Counted from the stretch's first letter, positions 1-13,039 are shown. The stretch: DNA of 64,000 nucleotides from Acholoe squamosa (GCA_949317995.1 OX439036.1:85318420-85382419); one strand, 5' to 3'. The notes: generated by a model from the sequence alone, not told the origin. Translations and numbers: made by a program.

Positions 1-987
1 AATCTAAATATAATAACAAAGAGTAAAGTGCAGCATGATTCTAGCCCTGCTGTCCCCGTCCTGTATAGAGCAGGATCTATTCTCTACTAGGTCAGACGGT
101 TTATACTGGTATATCCTACAATGGTAGGATGCAGAGGGCTTTTAAAATATATGTAATGTAGACACACTACAGGTAGACTGTATGGGTTGACATTGAACAA
201 AACATTTCGACATTAATGGGATGGTACCTATACCATATATTGCAGCTACATGGATACACATAAAACGGTAAATATAACAGGGCTCACAAGGATTGGTTAG
301 CCTTTTTGTCCACTTAGAAACATAAAATATCCCCTCTCGGCCTATGTGACTTAGTAGTTCAGCGCAGAGGTCAAATCAGGCGAAGACCAGACAATGTGAC
401 CCTACCTTCTTAATGCTCTGCTGCACTCAGTTTTAGATACCATCCATCTGAACCCTTTAAACCTGCCACAGGAATAAAGAAAGCCCCCCTGCAAGATGAA
501 GTACCGATGTCAATAGCCTGAAGATAGTATAGGTAAGGGGTAGGCTAGCCCTTGGCCTGCAATTATTAAGATGATTTCTAGATATTCCATTTGTGTATTG
601 TTTCCTTAACATTCTAATGTGTTTTTTTTTGTTTTATACTTTTTTAATAAGATCAATAATAGATGCTACATGTAGCACAGTTCAGTAATGTGCACACTGG
701 CTTATCTCTGATAGAACCATGGGTACGATCTGTGATCAATTATTCTTGTCTACCTGTTTCTGTCGTCTCATATCACTATTATTGCACTACATCCATACTG
801 TCATAGCCTGCCCCCCCCCCAAACCTTTCATATTGAGATCAGTTTGGGATCAACCACAAGGGTAGTAATTACCGAAATGGTCGGTATGTATTTAGGTCGT
901 GTGGTGGTTGCCTAACTACAGCATTGTCTGGGGTGAACACCGTGACGAGCTCAGGTGAAAACTTCATGACATAGGGGGGTGCCTAAC
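1..987. other. Intron 5 sequence, nothing recognised
   Basis: AT-rich DNA with no open frame that looks coding and no exon with matching splice signals on either strand. A run of nine C at about 811-819 is the only local oddity. It is probably intron of the minus-strand gene. Confidence 0.5.
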
Positions 988-1440
988 AGGTTGCAGAACA
1001 CCAATTGGCGGGAGGTGGCAGCAGGAGACACTTTGTAGCTCCGCACTAAAGGGTGTTGTACAATGATTATTGGTCTAAAATCTGACAGTGGGTAGGCAAA
1101 CCAGGCATCAAATTAATCCTTAGGATGTATATTAATCGATTTGAGTGTTATTTGGGCTGATATTTGAGGGTAAGTTGAGGGGGGTGCACTCTTTTCAATT
1201 ACAGAATTTATTGTAATCATTCACTGCAAAACCCCCAAATTTGGGTATGTCCGCACTCTACGGCCGATAGCAGAAAAGTTAATTACATTGTATCACATCT
1301 CATGGCCCTAAATTAATGGGAAAAATGTGTGCCTACATGAAAATAACAGTGGCTAAGCCCAGAAATTCGCACAAATATTTTATTTTCACCCATATGCTAT
1401 ATAAGCCAACAGTGAGAAAATAATTAGTGTTCTGCAGCCT
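988..1440 (+). repeat. Direct repeat copy 1 (about 453 bp) with inverted ends
   Basis: This copy is nearly identical, in the same orientation, to 2347-2804. Each unit begins AGGTTGCAGAACAC and ends with an imperfect inverse of that sequence (GTGTTCTGCAGCCT), so it looks like a transposon end or a small inverted-repeat element. No coding capacity. Confidence 0.85.
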
Positions 1441-2346
1441 CTACAGGCTATATAGGGCCTTCTACCAAGTTTGTCAAATTTCGCTAAAATGTGTTTATTT
1501 TGCTTAGGGTAAGTCAGTTTGACAATGTTATGGTGAGAAAGGGCAAGGGAATAAATAGAATTAATGAGAAATCACTGAAAATCGTAGTAGCGGAGTTTCG
1601 GCCTTGGAGAGGTTTATGAGAAATATTCTGGTGTCAATCCACAAGCCTGATACTTCTCTCTTGGGGTGCCAGGTAACCAAAATTATGGTTTTCAGGGTCA
1701 GAATGACCTGAATTTTACATTCTCAGCTGTTTCCATCTTTTCCTATTGTCCTCAGTGCTCTATGGGAGGCCTTTTCATGCATCGGGGGAAAACATCATTT
1801 TTCTCTCCCCGAGCTATGCAGCCAATGAATGTCTACTGACACTTGATAAAATGTCCTTGTATTCACCATATCTGGTTTATTTTTTCGTCCTCACATGGGG
1901 GAGCTTGAATAATGTGAAAATAGGGCCATCTAAGCCATTACACATGGAGTTAAGATGCATTTTGTTGAATTTATTCCTTTTGACATTATATTTCTGAGGG
2001 TTTTTCATACATTTTAGCCAGATATTTCTATGAATTATAGCACCTAGAGAGAGAATAACACTCAGCACCTCAGATGGTGCCCCTTGGCTATCACCATGTC
2101 AAATTTCTTGGCCCTGTGACCATTCTTTCTATGGGAAAGGACCATACCTCCATGTCAATGCTAGAAATCGATGAAATCTATGGAGAGCGCACAGACTGAT
2201 ACCCGCTCTGGGAATTGATTCTCAATGAGATTTGAGGGGCCTGAGGGGCCTAAAAGTAAAAGATTCTGGATAAGACATTACTGGGCCAGTGAATAAAAGC
2301 TTTTCAAGCTATTTCATTGACCACCAAGATTCCAACCCAGGCCTTT
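1441..2346. other. Spacer of about 906 bp between the two direct repeats
   Basis: The spacer has only short shadow frames (the longest is about 83 codons and carries no motif). I see no primer-binding-site-like sequence after the left repeat and no purine tract before the right one, so an LTR-element reading is weak. It may be the interior of a composite non-autonomous element or ordinary intron. Confidence 0.4.
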
Positions 2347-2804
2347 AGGTTGCAGAACACCAATTGGCGGGAGGTGGCAGCAGGAGACACTTTGTAGCTC
2401 CGCACTAAAGGGTGTTGTACAATGATTATTGGTCTAAAATCTGACAGTGGGTAGGCAAACCAGGCATCAAATTAATCCTTAAGATATATATTAATCGATT
2501 TGAGTGTTATTTAGGCTGATATTTGAGGGTAAGTTGAGGGGGGTGCACTCTTTTCAATTACAGAATTTATTGTAATCATTCACTGCAAAACCCCCAAATT
2601 TGGGTATGTCCGCACTCTACGGCCGATAGCAGAAAATTTAATTACATTGTACCACATCTCATGGCCCTAAATTAATGGGAAAAAATGTGTGCCTACATGA
2701 AAATAACAGTAGCTAAGCCCAGAAATTCGCACAAATATTTTATTTTCGCCCATAATTATGCTATATAAGCCAACAGTGAGAAAATAATTAGTGTCCTGCA
2801 GCCT
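2347..2804 (+). repeat. Direct repeat copy 2 (about 458 bp)
   Basis: Second copy of the 988-1440 repeat, differing at only a handful of positions by eye, which suggests a fairly recent origin. The sequence just outside the pair is similar on both sides (GCCTAACA at 981-988, overlapping the first base of copy 1, and again at 2801-2808), which may mark a target duplication for the whole 1.8-kb unit. Confidence 0.85.
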
Positions 2805-2808
2805 AACA

Positions 2809-3907
2809 TGAGGGTGACATGCAAACATGGAAACACTAGTAGGTTTTATCCTGTGGCCGGAATTTATGGTGTCTTTTTCAGAAGGGCAAAGCTAACCTTA
2901 TCCATAAAAATATATTTCAATGTAAGAGATATAAGATGTTGTATTAAGCCTTATTCTTGAAACATAAGTGCTATGCTCCCGATTGCCCTGGAAACATTTA
3001 TATGATTGGCGGGGGGCATGGTGGTAGGCTATGAAGAACTGCGTTCTTGTTGACACATGTATAAGTGCTCCCCTTTTGAACAGCCAACCAATCATCCATG
3101 GATTTAAGTATGAATACCAGTATCCTCTATGAGATGAAGGCTTGAAACTCCTTGGGCCCAAACTTGAGCTTATGTCAGTGGTCTATAGTGTTAGACTGCC
3201 ACTATTGCGCAGTAAACCTACTACCAATGTATAGGGATCGCTACATCACTCTGAATTAATCATTCTGAATTAATCACTTTTCAAAACCCCTGTGTCACAA
3301 GCGTCACTTCCGCCATATGTATGCGATGATAATCAATGAGGACATTTTGAAACTGTATCTCTCTGTATGATGAAAATTAGAACTACATGTACTGCCCATC
3401 ATAATGACGATGATAATGTCTCATGCTACTAGATCTGGTAAGCTTCTTAGCAAAGCTAGGCAACTCAGATACTATGGTATCTCAAAGTATAGTCAAATAC
3501 AATCCAAAGAGTAATCGCTCTGTACTGTATAACTATTATTGTAAAGGTGGTAATACTCTGACACCTTAACCGTAGACTAAATGGGCCCACCCCAAACATC
3601 TGACGTATTGGGTGCGCTATGGTGGGATGTCGTTATAGGTGGCGCCCCCAAGTGTTTCGATTTGGTGCTACGACGCACTTCAACGGAGCACATTCATGAC
3701 TGGGTTCGTCGACAGGGCGACAGTACACCTGCACACCTTATAACCTGTAGTTGATTGTTTCTTATTATAGGTCTCTGACCAAATGCATTTCATTGACCAA
3801 TATTATCTGTCTTTCCTGTGACAATGTCTCACTCGATCTGTGTATTAATTTAGTAAGAGCCTCGTCACAATGATTATATTATAGGAACTTTCTACATTGA
3901 TTTCACC

Positions 3908-3913
<6 letters not shown>
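2809..3913. other. Intron 5 sequence, nothing recognised
   Basis: No coding-like frame and no larger repeat. A 13-base motif (TCTGAATTAATCA) occurs twice in a row at about 3250-3276. Confidence 0.45.

Positions 3914-3991
<78 letters not shown>
3914..3991. repeat. (TA)n microsatellite, about 78 bp
   Basis: Uninterrupted alternating TA. The Tyr-Ile open frame across it is an artefact of the repeat. Confidence 0.98.
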
Positions 3992-3995
<4 letters not shown>

Positions 3996-4830
3996 CTAAC
4001 CACGTGTAGGCAATGTTTGCCCACAGGTTACCACCCTCTGACAACAAACGGATTTGTTTTATAACTCGCGCTAATAATAGCATGTCACGGGTCATTGGTT
4101 TCATTCAGTGACGCAGCGTATACTTGTTGGGCAACGTGATTTGGTGCAATTATGAACGTACACTTTGGACTAGGCGAATTTCTACATGTGGTTCAAACTG
4201 GAATTTGTATTATTTGTCCAGAGTTATAGTCAACAGCAGGTCACCTTCGAACAAAAACTTGAGAGCTAACAGAAAGGACATTTTGGTAAATGGATGGCAT
4301 GGCCTTATTGAGCTCATAAAGACCAGAGGGACTTTACATGGGATGTTGAGCTGAAAGACTGCTCGGATACAAGGTAATTGTACTTCACACCAAGACGGAG
4401 TAGGAATAGGCACCGAAAGGTAAGAGATGTTCACTTTTGCTTGCTAGATGCTTTTATTAGACATTACTATTAGAAAATAAGTGTTTGTGTTTAAGGTTAT
4501 TTCATTTCGTATTGATGTGTCGCGACAATGTCAGACAGAAAGGTTAGCTATACTCCAGCGCTAACTAAACGCTAGTGTAGGGGCCGTGCATTGACTAACA
4601 GAAAGGTATGTATGCCTGACTTCAAACAAATAAACGTAGTACACATGTATGGAAGAAGTCACTTGATAAATCATGGACAATTGATTGTCCAACATGTTTT
4701 CAATGCTGATTTGACGTTGAACTGATATTTTTATCCATTGAGCACATTGCTTTATTGTGGCCAATCATTGATATCAGAGGCTATTAGCCTATAGCATCTA
4801 CTCGTATTATCGTCAAAGATAAGAACGTAC

Positions 4831-4884
4831 CGAATGGTGATGACCAGTCATCGCCCATAACCTTCCAGTAGGTCTCACCATCAT
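4831..4884 (-). CDS. Exon 5: short acidic linker exon
   Basis: This 54-nt exon has a good acceptor (ctacttttccag) and donor (TTCG then GTACGT), and is phase 1 at both ends like the exons before it. It reads DDGETYWKVMGDDWSSPFG when joined to the Sushi exon: an acidic, aromatic-rich stretch with no domain I recognise. It probably begins the stalk between the Sushi domain and whatever follows outside the window, perhaps a membrane segment. The case rests on splice signals, matching phase and position. The exon is too short for composition to add much. It lies 10.9 kb downstream of the Sushi exon. Confidence 0.7.
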
Positions 4885-6365
4885 CTGGAAAAGTAGAAAA
4901 TTTTGATGGGATTAGAAGAGGGCAATGTTTATTACAGGTGGCTAACAGACGTAGAGGCAATACAAAGCTATACAATATTTAACGTAACATAATACATGTA
5001 TATGACAGTGGTCTAAGTACTTTGCTTTTGTGTTAAAATCCTGCCTGTATGCCCCACCAAGGCTTCGGGAAGACTATAGCTGCAGTAGGCCTTTGGTCGT
5101 AAACGCTTGACTTCTCAAATTATCAATATGACAGAAATAGAAACACAACCTTGTGATGTTGTTAGCCCTGTATTTATTATCTGGTAATATCACAACAACA
5201 TTCTACGGTCGGGAATTTTGATAAAGGTATCAAGCCTCTTGCCAAAATGCTGAATTGTGAGTGAACGCTTTTTTGAAAGATGTGCGTTCAGATAGGCGAC
5301 AGCAGATGAGATGCGCTGGGTACCACAAGAATCCATGCTAAGAACAACCCAGCCACTAGTTGGATTCACTATGCAAATTCCACAGTAATTCAGAATGCAC
5401 CAGTCTGAAACCGTTTCCCGAAGTAATCTTTATCTGATTAGTTGACTCAACTCGTGATTTCACAGACGGTTGGCTGCATGCCAGCCAAGAAGCAGACTGC
5501 GTGGTCTGATGAATGCCTGGGGGAGAATGAAAATGGGAGTGGTTGGGTTATAGAGTTAGGGGCGTGGGGAGGGAGTTTAGATGAGGATGGGGAGGCATGG
5601 TAGGTTTTAGTATAGTGGCTTTACTTCCTGATCACCCTGTGTAATTACCACCGTAATAAGTAGCTATATGTGTCCCTAATTGTAACTCCCGGCTACCATT
5701 TGCTAGTCTGGGGAAATCCTGGTGGCGGAGTTCAATACTAGTATATCTCACCAGCACCCACCATGGGCGTCTCCCAACTTTGGGCTGTGTCGTTAGTGCC
5801 CTTAATTGCATTGCTGATCAATCAAGGGTATAAAGTAATTACTGGGCGCAAATCAAGACGCATTTTCGCTGTCTCCTGTCATTTCCACTCGGGTAAAAAC
5901 GCCCGCCATCCTGGTGGGCCAGCGTTCCTGTGTCGCGGCGCACACAAAGCGCCCCAAATGGGAATTTTCTACGCCACCAGGCGGGGCCACAGGCGGCCCG
6001 GCCGGATAATCGGGCATCTGATGAGGTTTAGACCAGCCATGATTAAAGTGTTATGAATTTTCAAATGAGTTGACGCTATTCGATTATCAACCAGTGGCAT
6101 GGTGAGTCGTGCTCAAGGCATGTGGGTGGAGGACATTTGGTTAGATACGACTAGCGGCTGAGAAGCTGAGAGAGCAGCTCAGTACTGAGGTATAACATGA
6201 CCTGACAGACCCTTGGTGTGGATGCCTGTAGGTTATTTTCTCCTTTCAGTCTGGGTATTTGCTTTGCTGCCACAGCATCCACAACCTTCTACAGTACATC
6301 ATCGGTTCTATCCCTGAGCGCTCTTCCTGCACATCCACAGTACTCTCTCTTGCACCCTTTCCAAG
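4885..6365. other. Start of intron 4, with a short GC-rich patch
   Basis: No coding exon is evident. A CpG-richer patch at about 5880-6020 holds a 97-codon open frame from 5763 with no recognisable domain, and I do not call it a gene. One GAGCAGCTC palindrome lies at 6172-6180. Confidence 0.4.
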
Positions 6366-6369
6366 GATG

Positions 6370-8625
6370 GTACAGTATAGGATAGGTAACTCCATACCGT
6401 TCTATAGTGAAGACCAACCCCCCCCCCCCCTCTAGCCCCCCCATGAAACTAGGTGCTTTGTGTGTTCAGTATTGGGCCCTATGTAGGATAAGGGGGTTTA
6501 TGGAGCTATCATCTATCTTCATGAATGGGATACCAAATGTAATTATGGGACCATATAAACCCAAAAAAAATCCTGCTAAATCCAAAAATGATGGCTTTAT
6601 TCTCAGAATTTGGCCAAAAGTACCCAAAAATGATGTTTTGATGAGGGAAATATTTTGAAAATGTACAAAAATTATATTGAAAATGATTGGAAATCTTTAA
6701 ATATAGAACATGTAAATCAGAGTTAATACCTCAATCCACATACCCAAATGTCTGCCTATCTCTAAGTCAGACAAGTTCCGTGCCTAGAGGTGCATTGCTC
6801 TGCCTATCCCACATACAGCATATCAATTGTGTACCTATCACTCATCCTGCCTATCTCTTCAATCCAAAACATCTACAGTTAAATCTGGTTATCTCTGAAA
6901 AGGCTTAACCTATAATGCTTACCTTATCTCTCCTTACCTTACCTTATCTCACCTCACCTTACCTTATCTCATTTGTTCCTTCTTTCCTTTGGTCTACCTA
7001 TCATCAATCTGCCTATCATTCATTTTGCCTATCTCTCATGGTGACTATCCCTCAGACCCTCATGTTTAATCTGCATTGTTTTTATGCCATATAAGCCTTT
7101 ATTGGTTAACAGTACATTCTTTATCATGTTTACTATTTCAATTTTACCTATCCCTAATAATGCCTATCATGAAGCCTACCTACTCCTCATTGTGCCTATC
7201 CCACAACTCTGCACATCCCTCATATTTGACTTGCATATCTCTCCCTAGTACCCACGTTTTCTTTTTTTAACGTTTGCTCATCTTACAAAGTACTCTGTGT
7301 CTATTCCTCAAATTGCGAATTGCTTATATTACCTATCCCCCTTGCTACATATCCTTACCTATCCCCCATGCTCTCTATATAACTCTCTTATCTATCTCAA
7401 TGCTTTTAACCTACCTATGTCACAACCAACCTTCATTATGATGACCATTTCTTAGTCAACCTATCACCTAACATACTGGTTACAGTCCACCTTATTCATA
7501 CATCTACCCATCATTCATGCTGCATATCTTTCAGTTTATGTATAATGATATGAATGGATGATAGACATAATGGGGGATAGGTATATTTCACAAGGCATAG
7601 ACCATGAGACAGGTGGAACACATTGAACACAAGCTGAGATATGTATAGAGAGAGCAGGTTAGAATGACTGAGCTGAGATGGTAAGAAAGCCATATGGAGA
7701 GTATGAGGGATAGGCACTCAAAAGGATTGGTAGCAAAGGGGATAGGTAGCATGGGCAATATCCAGTTTGAGGGATAGGCACAGAGAGTACTTTGTAAGAT
7801 GAGCAAATGTAAAAAAAGAAGAAAACATGCGTGCGAGGGATAGATGTACAAGTCAAATATGAGGGATATGCAGAGTTTGGGGATAGGTGTAATGAAGGAT
7901 AGGTAGTCTTTATGATAGGCATTGCTAAGGATAGGTAGTATCAAAATAGTAGACATGATAACCAATGTACTGTTAACCATTAGGGCCTAAATAAACAGGC
8001 TAATGATAATAATTTAAACATGATGGTCTGAGGGATAGTCACCATGAGGGATAGGTAAAATGAATGATAGGCAGATTGAGGATAGGTAAACTATGGGAAA
8101 CTAGGACCAGAGAAGATTAGGTAAAGTGAGGAGTATAAACTTTAGTATCCAGGCCTTTTGGGAGATAGGTAGACTAAGGGATAGGCAATGTATGAGATAG
8201 GCAGAGTAATGCACAGTTGTCAGATTGGGAGATAGGCAGACATTTGGATATGCGCATTGAGGTTCAAACTCTGGTTTACATGTTGTGTCTATAAAGGCTC
8301 CTCATCATTTTGAATATCCTTTTTGTACATCTTTAAAATATTTTCTTCATCAAACCTCATTTTTGGGTACTTTTAGTCAATTTCTGAGAATCATGATCAC
8401 AAAATTTGGATTCATCAGGATTTTCTGGTCTAGGTGGTCCCTTCTTCCACTTTAGTATCACCCTGATAAAGGAATACCATAGTTTCACAAACCACCTAAT
8501 CCTCTATAGAAATCACCAATGAAGACACAGGGGCACCTAGTTTCATGGGGGGGGGGTAGAGGGGGTGGCCTGTCACACTCTACAAATAGACTATGCTCTC
8601 AGTGACCCCTCCTATAGTATCTAAA
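6370..8625. mobile_element. Foldback element, copy A (about 2.25 kb, two inverted arms of about 1.1 kb)
   Basis: The left arm from about 6373 is mirrored by the right arm ending near 8620, with the axis at about 7535. Ends pair as CAGTATAGGA on the left and TCCTATAGTA on the right; next come a C-rich/G-rich pair around ATGAAACTAGGTG and long arms. The arms are themselves made of irregular short repeats: the right arm carries roughly fifteen GATAGGYA-like words 15-40 bases apart, and the left arm carries their complements. No open frame resembles a transposase. It lies in intron 4. The family is not identified and no target duplication was settled. Confidence 0.85.
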
Positions 8626-9045
8626 CATCTTGCCCTTTCTCTTAAGATCGGCCTTTCGCCCTCCTCCCCTAGTTCATCTAACCCCCTCCCACCCCAGTGC
8701 ACCCTTTGCTCACCCTCTGGGTCTTTGGACAGGCAGAGGGCGACGGAGCAAGCAGCTACAGTTCTAAGACGGTACTGGCCGATTCCCCTTTTGGCATTTG
8801 CCTAAACCAGCCTTGAGCAGCAGCTTTGCCACTCCGCCACATTTGTTTAACACCAGGACATGGGGTTTATAACACTGGGTTCTGTGGTTATCAGGAAATA
8901 ACTCCTAGTTTGTGTATAGAGGCTACAGTTTGGCCACAAATATATAATAACTACCCTATTTTGCTTATATCAGTATTATATACTTCAAGGTGTTATCATA
9001 GGATAAAAGTTTGCCATAGTATGGAAAGCTGCCTAAACCACCGAT

Positions 9046-9640
9046 ACCGTATATCCTCGATTATAAGCCGGGACCCAAATATAAGCCTGCCCCATTTATA
9101 AGCCTGGTCAAAAGGCTCTCTGGGTTTAATATAAGCCGGGGCCCAAATATAAGCATGCCCCGTTTATGAGCCTGGTCAAAAGGCTCTCTGGGTGTAATAT
9201 AAGCCGGGGCCCAAATATAAGCCTGCCCCGTTTATAAGCCTGGTCAAAAGCCTCTCTGGGTGTAATATAAGCCGGGGGTCGAATATAAGCCTGGTCTGAG
9301 CAAGCAAATGCCTTAGAAATCCCATACAGTGATATAATTCCTCTTCTGCTTGGAATATTTTCATAATTCTTTCAGTTTTGTAAAGCTAGTGTCATAGCCT
9401 TTGCATTAGATGCACATTTAAGAGAGATACATGATATTTATTACCATAGTTGTGGGAATTATTGAGATATTTGCAGAGAAAGTGGATAAATATAGGAAAT
9501 AAAGACAGTGTTCCATAGGGATCTTTAAAGTGTAAATAGTATAAGCCTGCCTCAAATATAAGCCTGCCCCGTTTATAAGCCGGGTCAATTTCCCATTTGA
9601 AATCAGTATAAGCCCGGGCTTATAATCGGGGATATACGGT
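9046..9640. mobile_element. Inverted-repeat element (MITE-like), 595 bp
   Basis: The left end reads ACCGTATATCCTCGATTATA and the right end is its inverse with slight change (TATAATCGGGGATATACGGT), with a shared AAGCCSGG next to each. Inside, a unit of about 77 bp built around ATAAGCCGGGGCCCAAATAT and AAAAGGCTCTCTGGG repeats about three times between 9060 and 9290. The end sequence recalls the ACCGTAT...ATAAG termini of certain DNA-transposon MITEs known from animals, but I cannot place it firmly. Confidence 0.8.
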
Positions 9641-9913
9641 AATTCCCTTTAATATATTTTGCCCGTAATTCTGTAAGTTCATAGAGTGCAAGAGGTAACA
9701 ATGACAGCTCTTATTAGTTCTGGGTAAACATCATTGTCTGCACACACTTGAAACCTTGAGGCCTGAAGTTGCATGTATCTATACACTTTACACCCCCATA
9801 AAGTCAAGAGTATATGCTTCACAGTTCTTTGTTCATAGTTAAAGGCGACTCCTATGATAAAGGGCAGCTATATAGAGAGGTCTCAGAAACCCATACATTT
9901 GTGAGTTAAGTGG

Positions 9914-9917
<4 letters not shown>

Positions 9918-9994
<77 letters not shown>
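9918..9994. repeat. (TA)n microsatellite, about 77 bp
   Basis: Pure alternating TA within intron 4. Confidence 0.98.
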
Positions 9995-10001
<7 letters not shown>

Positions 10002-10959
10002 AATAAAGCACCTACATGGCTCTTTTCCTGACGTCGGACGTCGCCGGTACAGACTTATTACTGGGGAAAGGCTCAGGTAATTGGGACCAGAGAGGACGCC
10101 CGGGCCTGCCATGTCAGCTTCCTCGTTATCCTTGATTATCGCTCACCAAGGTTACTGCTTTCCACCAGACAGCATTATTGTCAGAACTGATTGTTGCAAG
10201 GGGTCTTTCTAAATTGGGTACACACTCATGGGGCTATGCATAAACTTTGCTTGAACGATTGCAAGGAATGGCACACACTTTTATACCACTGTTTGTGTTC
10301 CTAGAATGCTACTGAATGGGAACTGATTGATTTATTTCGTATGCCTACCTGTGCCGGGTAGAGCAATAGGCCTCAGATAGGAATTTTGGAGGTATTCCAG
10401 CCCCTAGCCTTAGGATTTTAAATTCCCCCTCACTTTTTGGGCCCAATTTGTCGCGCTCAATCAGATCTTCATGTTATATACTGTTGAAATAGTTATATCT
10501 TGGCTTCCAGAGCCCTAAAATAGACAATTTTTGACCCAAAATCGATGAATAAAATGATAAAATCAACATATTTCATTAAATTCTCAGGAAATGGCAGTAG
10601 ATATGTGTTGTTCCATCTTTGTCACCTACATTAGAGAGGATTAATGAAAATTTGAACCCATGATTGCCTACCTGGGCTAATTCTTTACATATCCTAGATG
10701 ATTTTGAAATTTGGGGAAATGCTCTGTCCTCCCGAATTTTTAGGTCCATTTAAACCCTCCTTCAAATATCTGTAAGGTATATGGGCTAAAAATTGTCATT
10801 AAAAATTAGAGGTACCTAGTAGTTGGTATATTCTGAAAAAAAATTGGAATTCCTCAATTATCTTGTCTAAGAGAAGGCCATGAGTGATTTCTCACCCACA
10901 CATAAAAATAAGGTCCCTATCTCTCCTGTTCAAAATTAATTTATCTACCTATCCTAACT

Positions 10960-11633
10960 ATGTTAGTTATTTACCCCCCACATATTCCTAAGTGCCCAGT
11001 GTGTAAATTTTCCCTAATGGTTTGAAATAGTAGGGGGAAAGGTTCAAAAATAATGTCCTCCTGAATGGCATGTCCGGGCACATGACCCTTAAGTACATTG
11101 CCAAGTTCAGGGATTGATTTTGTACATGAATAATTGTCATTATCTCCTTACAATTGCTGATCTAAGTCATTTGGACATGTAGATCACGGAAAACATGTTT
11201 TCATCCAAATCAGATGTGTCCTTCATATCATAAATTAAGCATACTTTAATTAACGTTTATCGCAATTTTCTTAAACATTTCTCATCCAGACACATTTATA
11301 ATCGACATTCCCATCCCCTTCTGTAAAAAAAAAGTATTGAACTAATCCCTTTTAGGTTAGTTATCTACCCCCAACTTATTTACACATATTCAGTGTACAG
11401 GAAGTTAGGTTCTGCCCCATGATTATGAATATCAATTGGAAATATTTGAAATGTCCTCCCGAATTCCATGTCTGGGCGAGTGACCCTTCAATATATTGCC
11501 ACGTTCATGGATTGATTTTTTACATAAACAAGCGTCATATAATGAATTAGGCATACTTTTAAGTAAAGTTCATCGCGATTTTCTTAAACATTTCTCATCC
11601 GGGCACATAATCAACATTCCTACCCTCCTCTGT

Positions 11634-11707
<74 letters not shown>

Positions 11708-11880
11708 AACTAAACCCACTATGTTAGTTATTTACCCCCATCATATACCTACATACTCAGCATATACCTACATACTCAGTGTATAAGAAGTTAGATTTTT
11801 GCTCATGGTTTGACAAAGCAGGTGGGAAACCCCAAAAATATCTACCCTAATAACATGTCTGGGCGAGTGACATTTGAGTG
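10960..11880 (+). repeat. Three diverged tandem units of about 370-390 bp
   Basis: The unit start (TTAGTTATYTACCCCC) recurs near 10966, 11352 and 11719. Later parts of the unit recur in order: CAATTTTCTTAAACATTTCTC at about 11270 and 11578 (first base A or G), and GTCCTCCYGAAT followed by the GATTGATTTT segment at about 11055 and 11453. Similarity is moderate, so the array is old. A (TA)n tract has grown inside the last intervals. Confidence 0.75.
11635..11706. repeat. (TA)n microsatellite, about 72 bp, inside the tandem units
   Basis: Alternating TA sitting where related copies have only a few A residues after CTTCTGTA, so it expanded within the repeat. Confidence 0.97.
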
Positions 11881-12288
11881 GCATGCTATGTTTGGGTCTT
11901 AATTATGAGGTTCTCACAGATTTTTGCCCAATATAAACTATATATTCCCTGAAATCACATGTCCTTGGCGTTGTCTTCCATATAATTAATAGTCTCTACC
12001 TAACTCTCTGCTCTTTTTATGCAAACAAGCAAGTAGTGAATATTTTAAGACCTGAAATTTACTTAAAATCCAGTCTCGGCCATGTAGGAAAATCACCCAT
12101 GGGCAGGGCAAAAAGCCCATTAATTATAGCTAGAACACTCTAAAACCAACCCTTAGACCAAGTTCTATAATAAAAATGTACAATTGTGAACCACAAGTAA
12201 ATCACAACTCATTTAGCTCTGCAAAGGGGAAAATACCCCCGATGGTCACTCGGGAGGACATCTTTTCCAGGGTATGTAGGTTCCATGT

Positions 12289-12302
12289 GTTGCCGTAGCA
12301 AC
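12289..12302. promoter_or_regulatory. Perfect 14-bp RFX-like X-box palindrome
   Basis: GTTGCCGTAGCAAC is a 6-2-6 inverted repeat (GTTGCC/AGCAAC apart from the central bases are mirror-like), close to the X-box bound by RFX factors. Whether it acts as a site in this intron is unknown. Confidence 0.35.
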
Positions 12303-13039
12303 AGTTTTCATATATAACTCATAATATTTCATGGGCAGTTACCCCAACACCTATACATTATCCATAAAAAATATCTTTGAGATACTCCAGGTTTTTTCTC
12401 TCAGACCCTTGAAATCCTCAGGAAGCCCTATCTGCACACCTTCTTTGTTGTTATGATTTGAGACCAATACAATATTAATGCTTTACGAAACAAGGTGATT
12501 GTCCATAGGAATTTATGCACATTCCTTGCTAAGGTGATCCCGCCGTCACTTCATCTCTGGACTGGTCTGACACCACCCATCTAGTGGGCTGAGTGATCTT
12601 GCCATTATGGCATAGGCATACACTTGAAATATCTCTGTGTATATACACAGTCGGTTCTCAGAGACTTACTTTAAATGTTTAGTCCATCTAAGGGTTTTCA
12701 CTTCGGCCTGAAAACATATTTTGGATAAAAAATTATCCCGAAACGTCCCATGCAATGAGTTTCTTTCGCCTTGTGTTTTGCCAATAAATGATTATTTGGT
12801 GAGAGTATTTCCCATTCTGACACACATTCTGACAGGTGCTTGCCAATTGAATAATCACGGTAACGTCTTAACGATCGTGCTATTACGAGATCACTTCGAT
12901 CGTCATAACTGATAGATTATGTATTGTTACTTAATGACTATATTTATACTAAATAAGATTGTTAGGGCTGGGGTGGAGAGTAGGTAGACAGTCAGCGTTC
13001 GACAGATTCACGAACAGCTTGGGCACTTTCAATATTCTA

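Noticed and set aside
3892-4104. Open frames rich in Tyr-Ile or Ile-Tyr (also at 9906-10112, 11496-11708 and 28993-29352)
   Set aside because: They are translations of (TA)n microsatellites.
7588-7980. 130-codon minus-strand frame with many hydrophobic residues
   Set aside because: It lies in the right arm of foldback copy A and is generated by the GATAGGYA words (Ile/Tyr/Leu/Ser codons). Partly similar frames appear in copy B with different ends.
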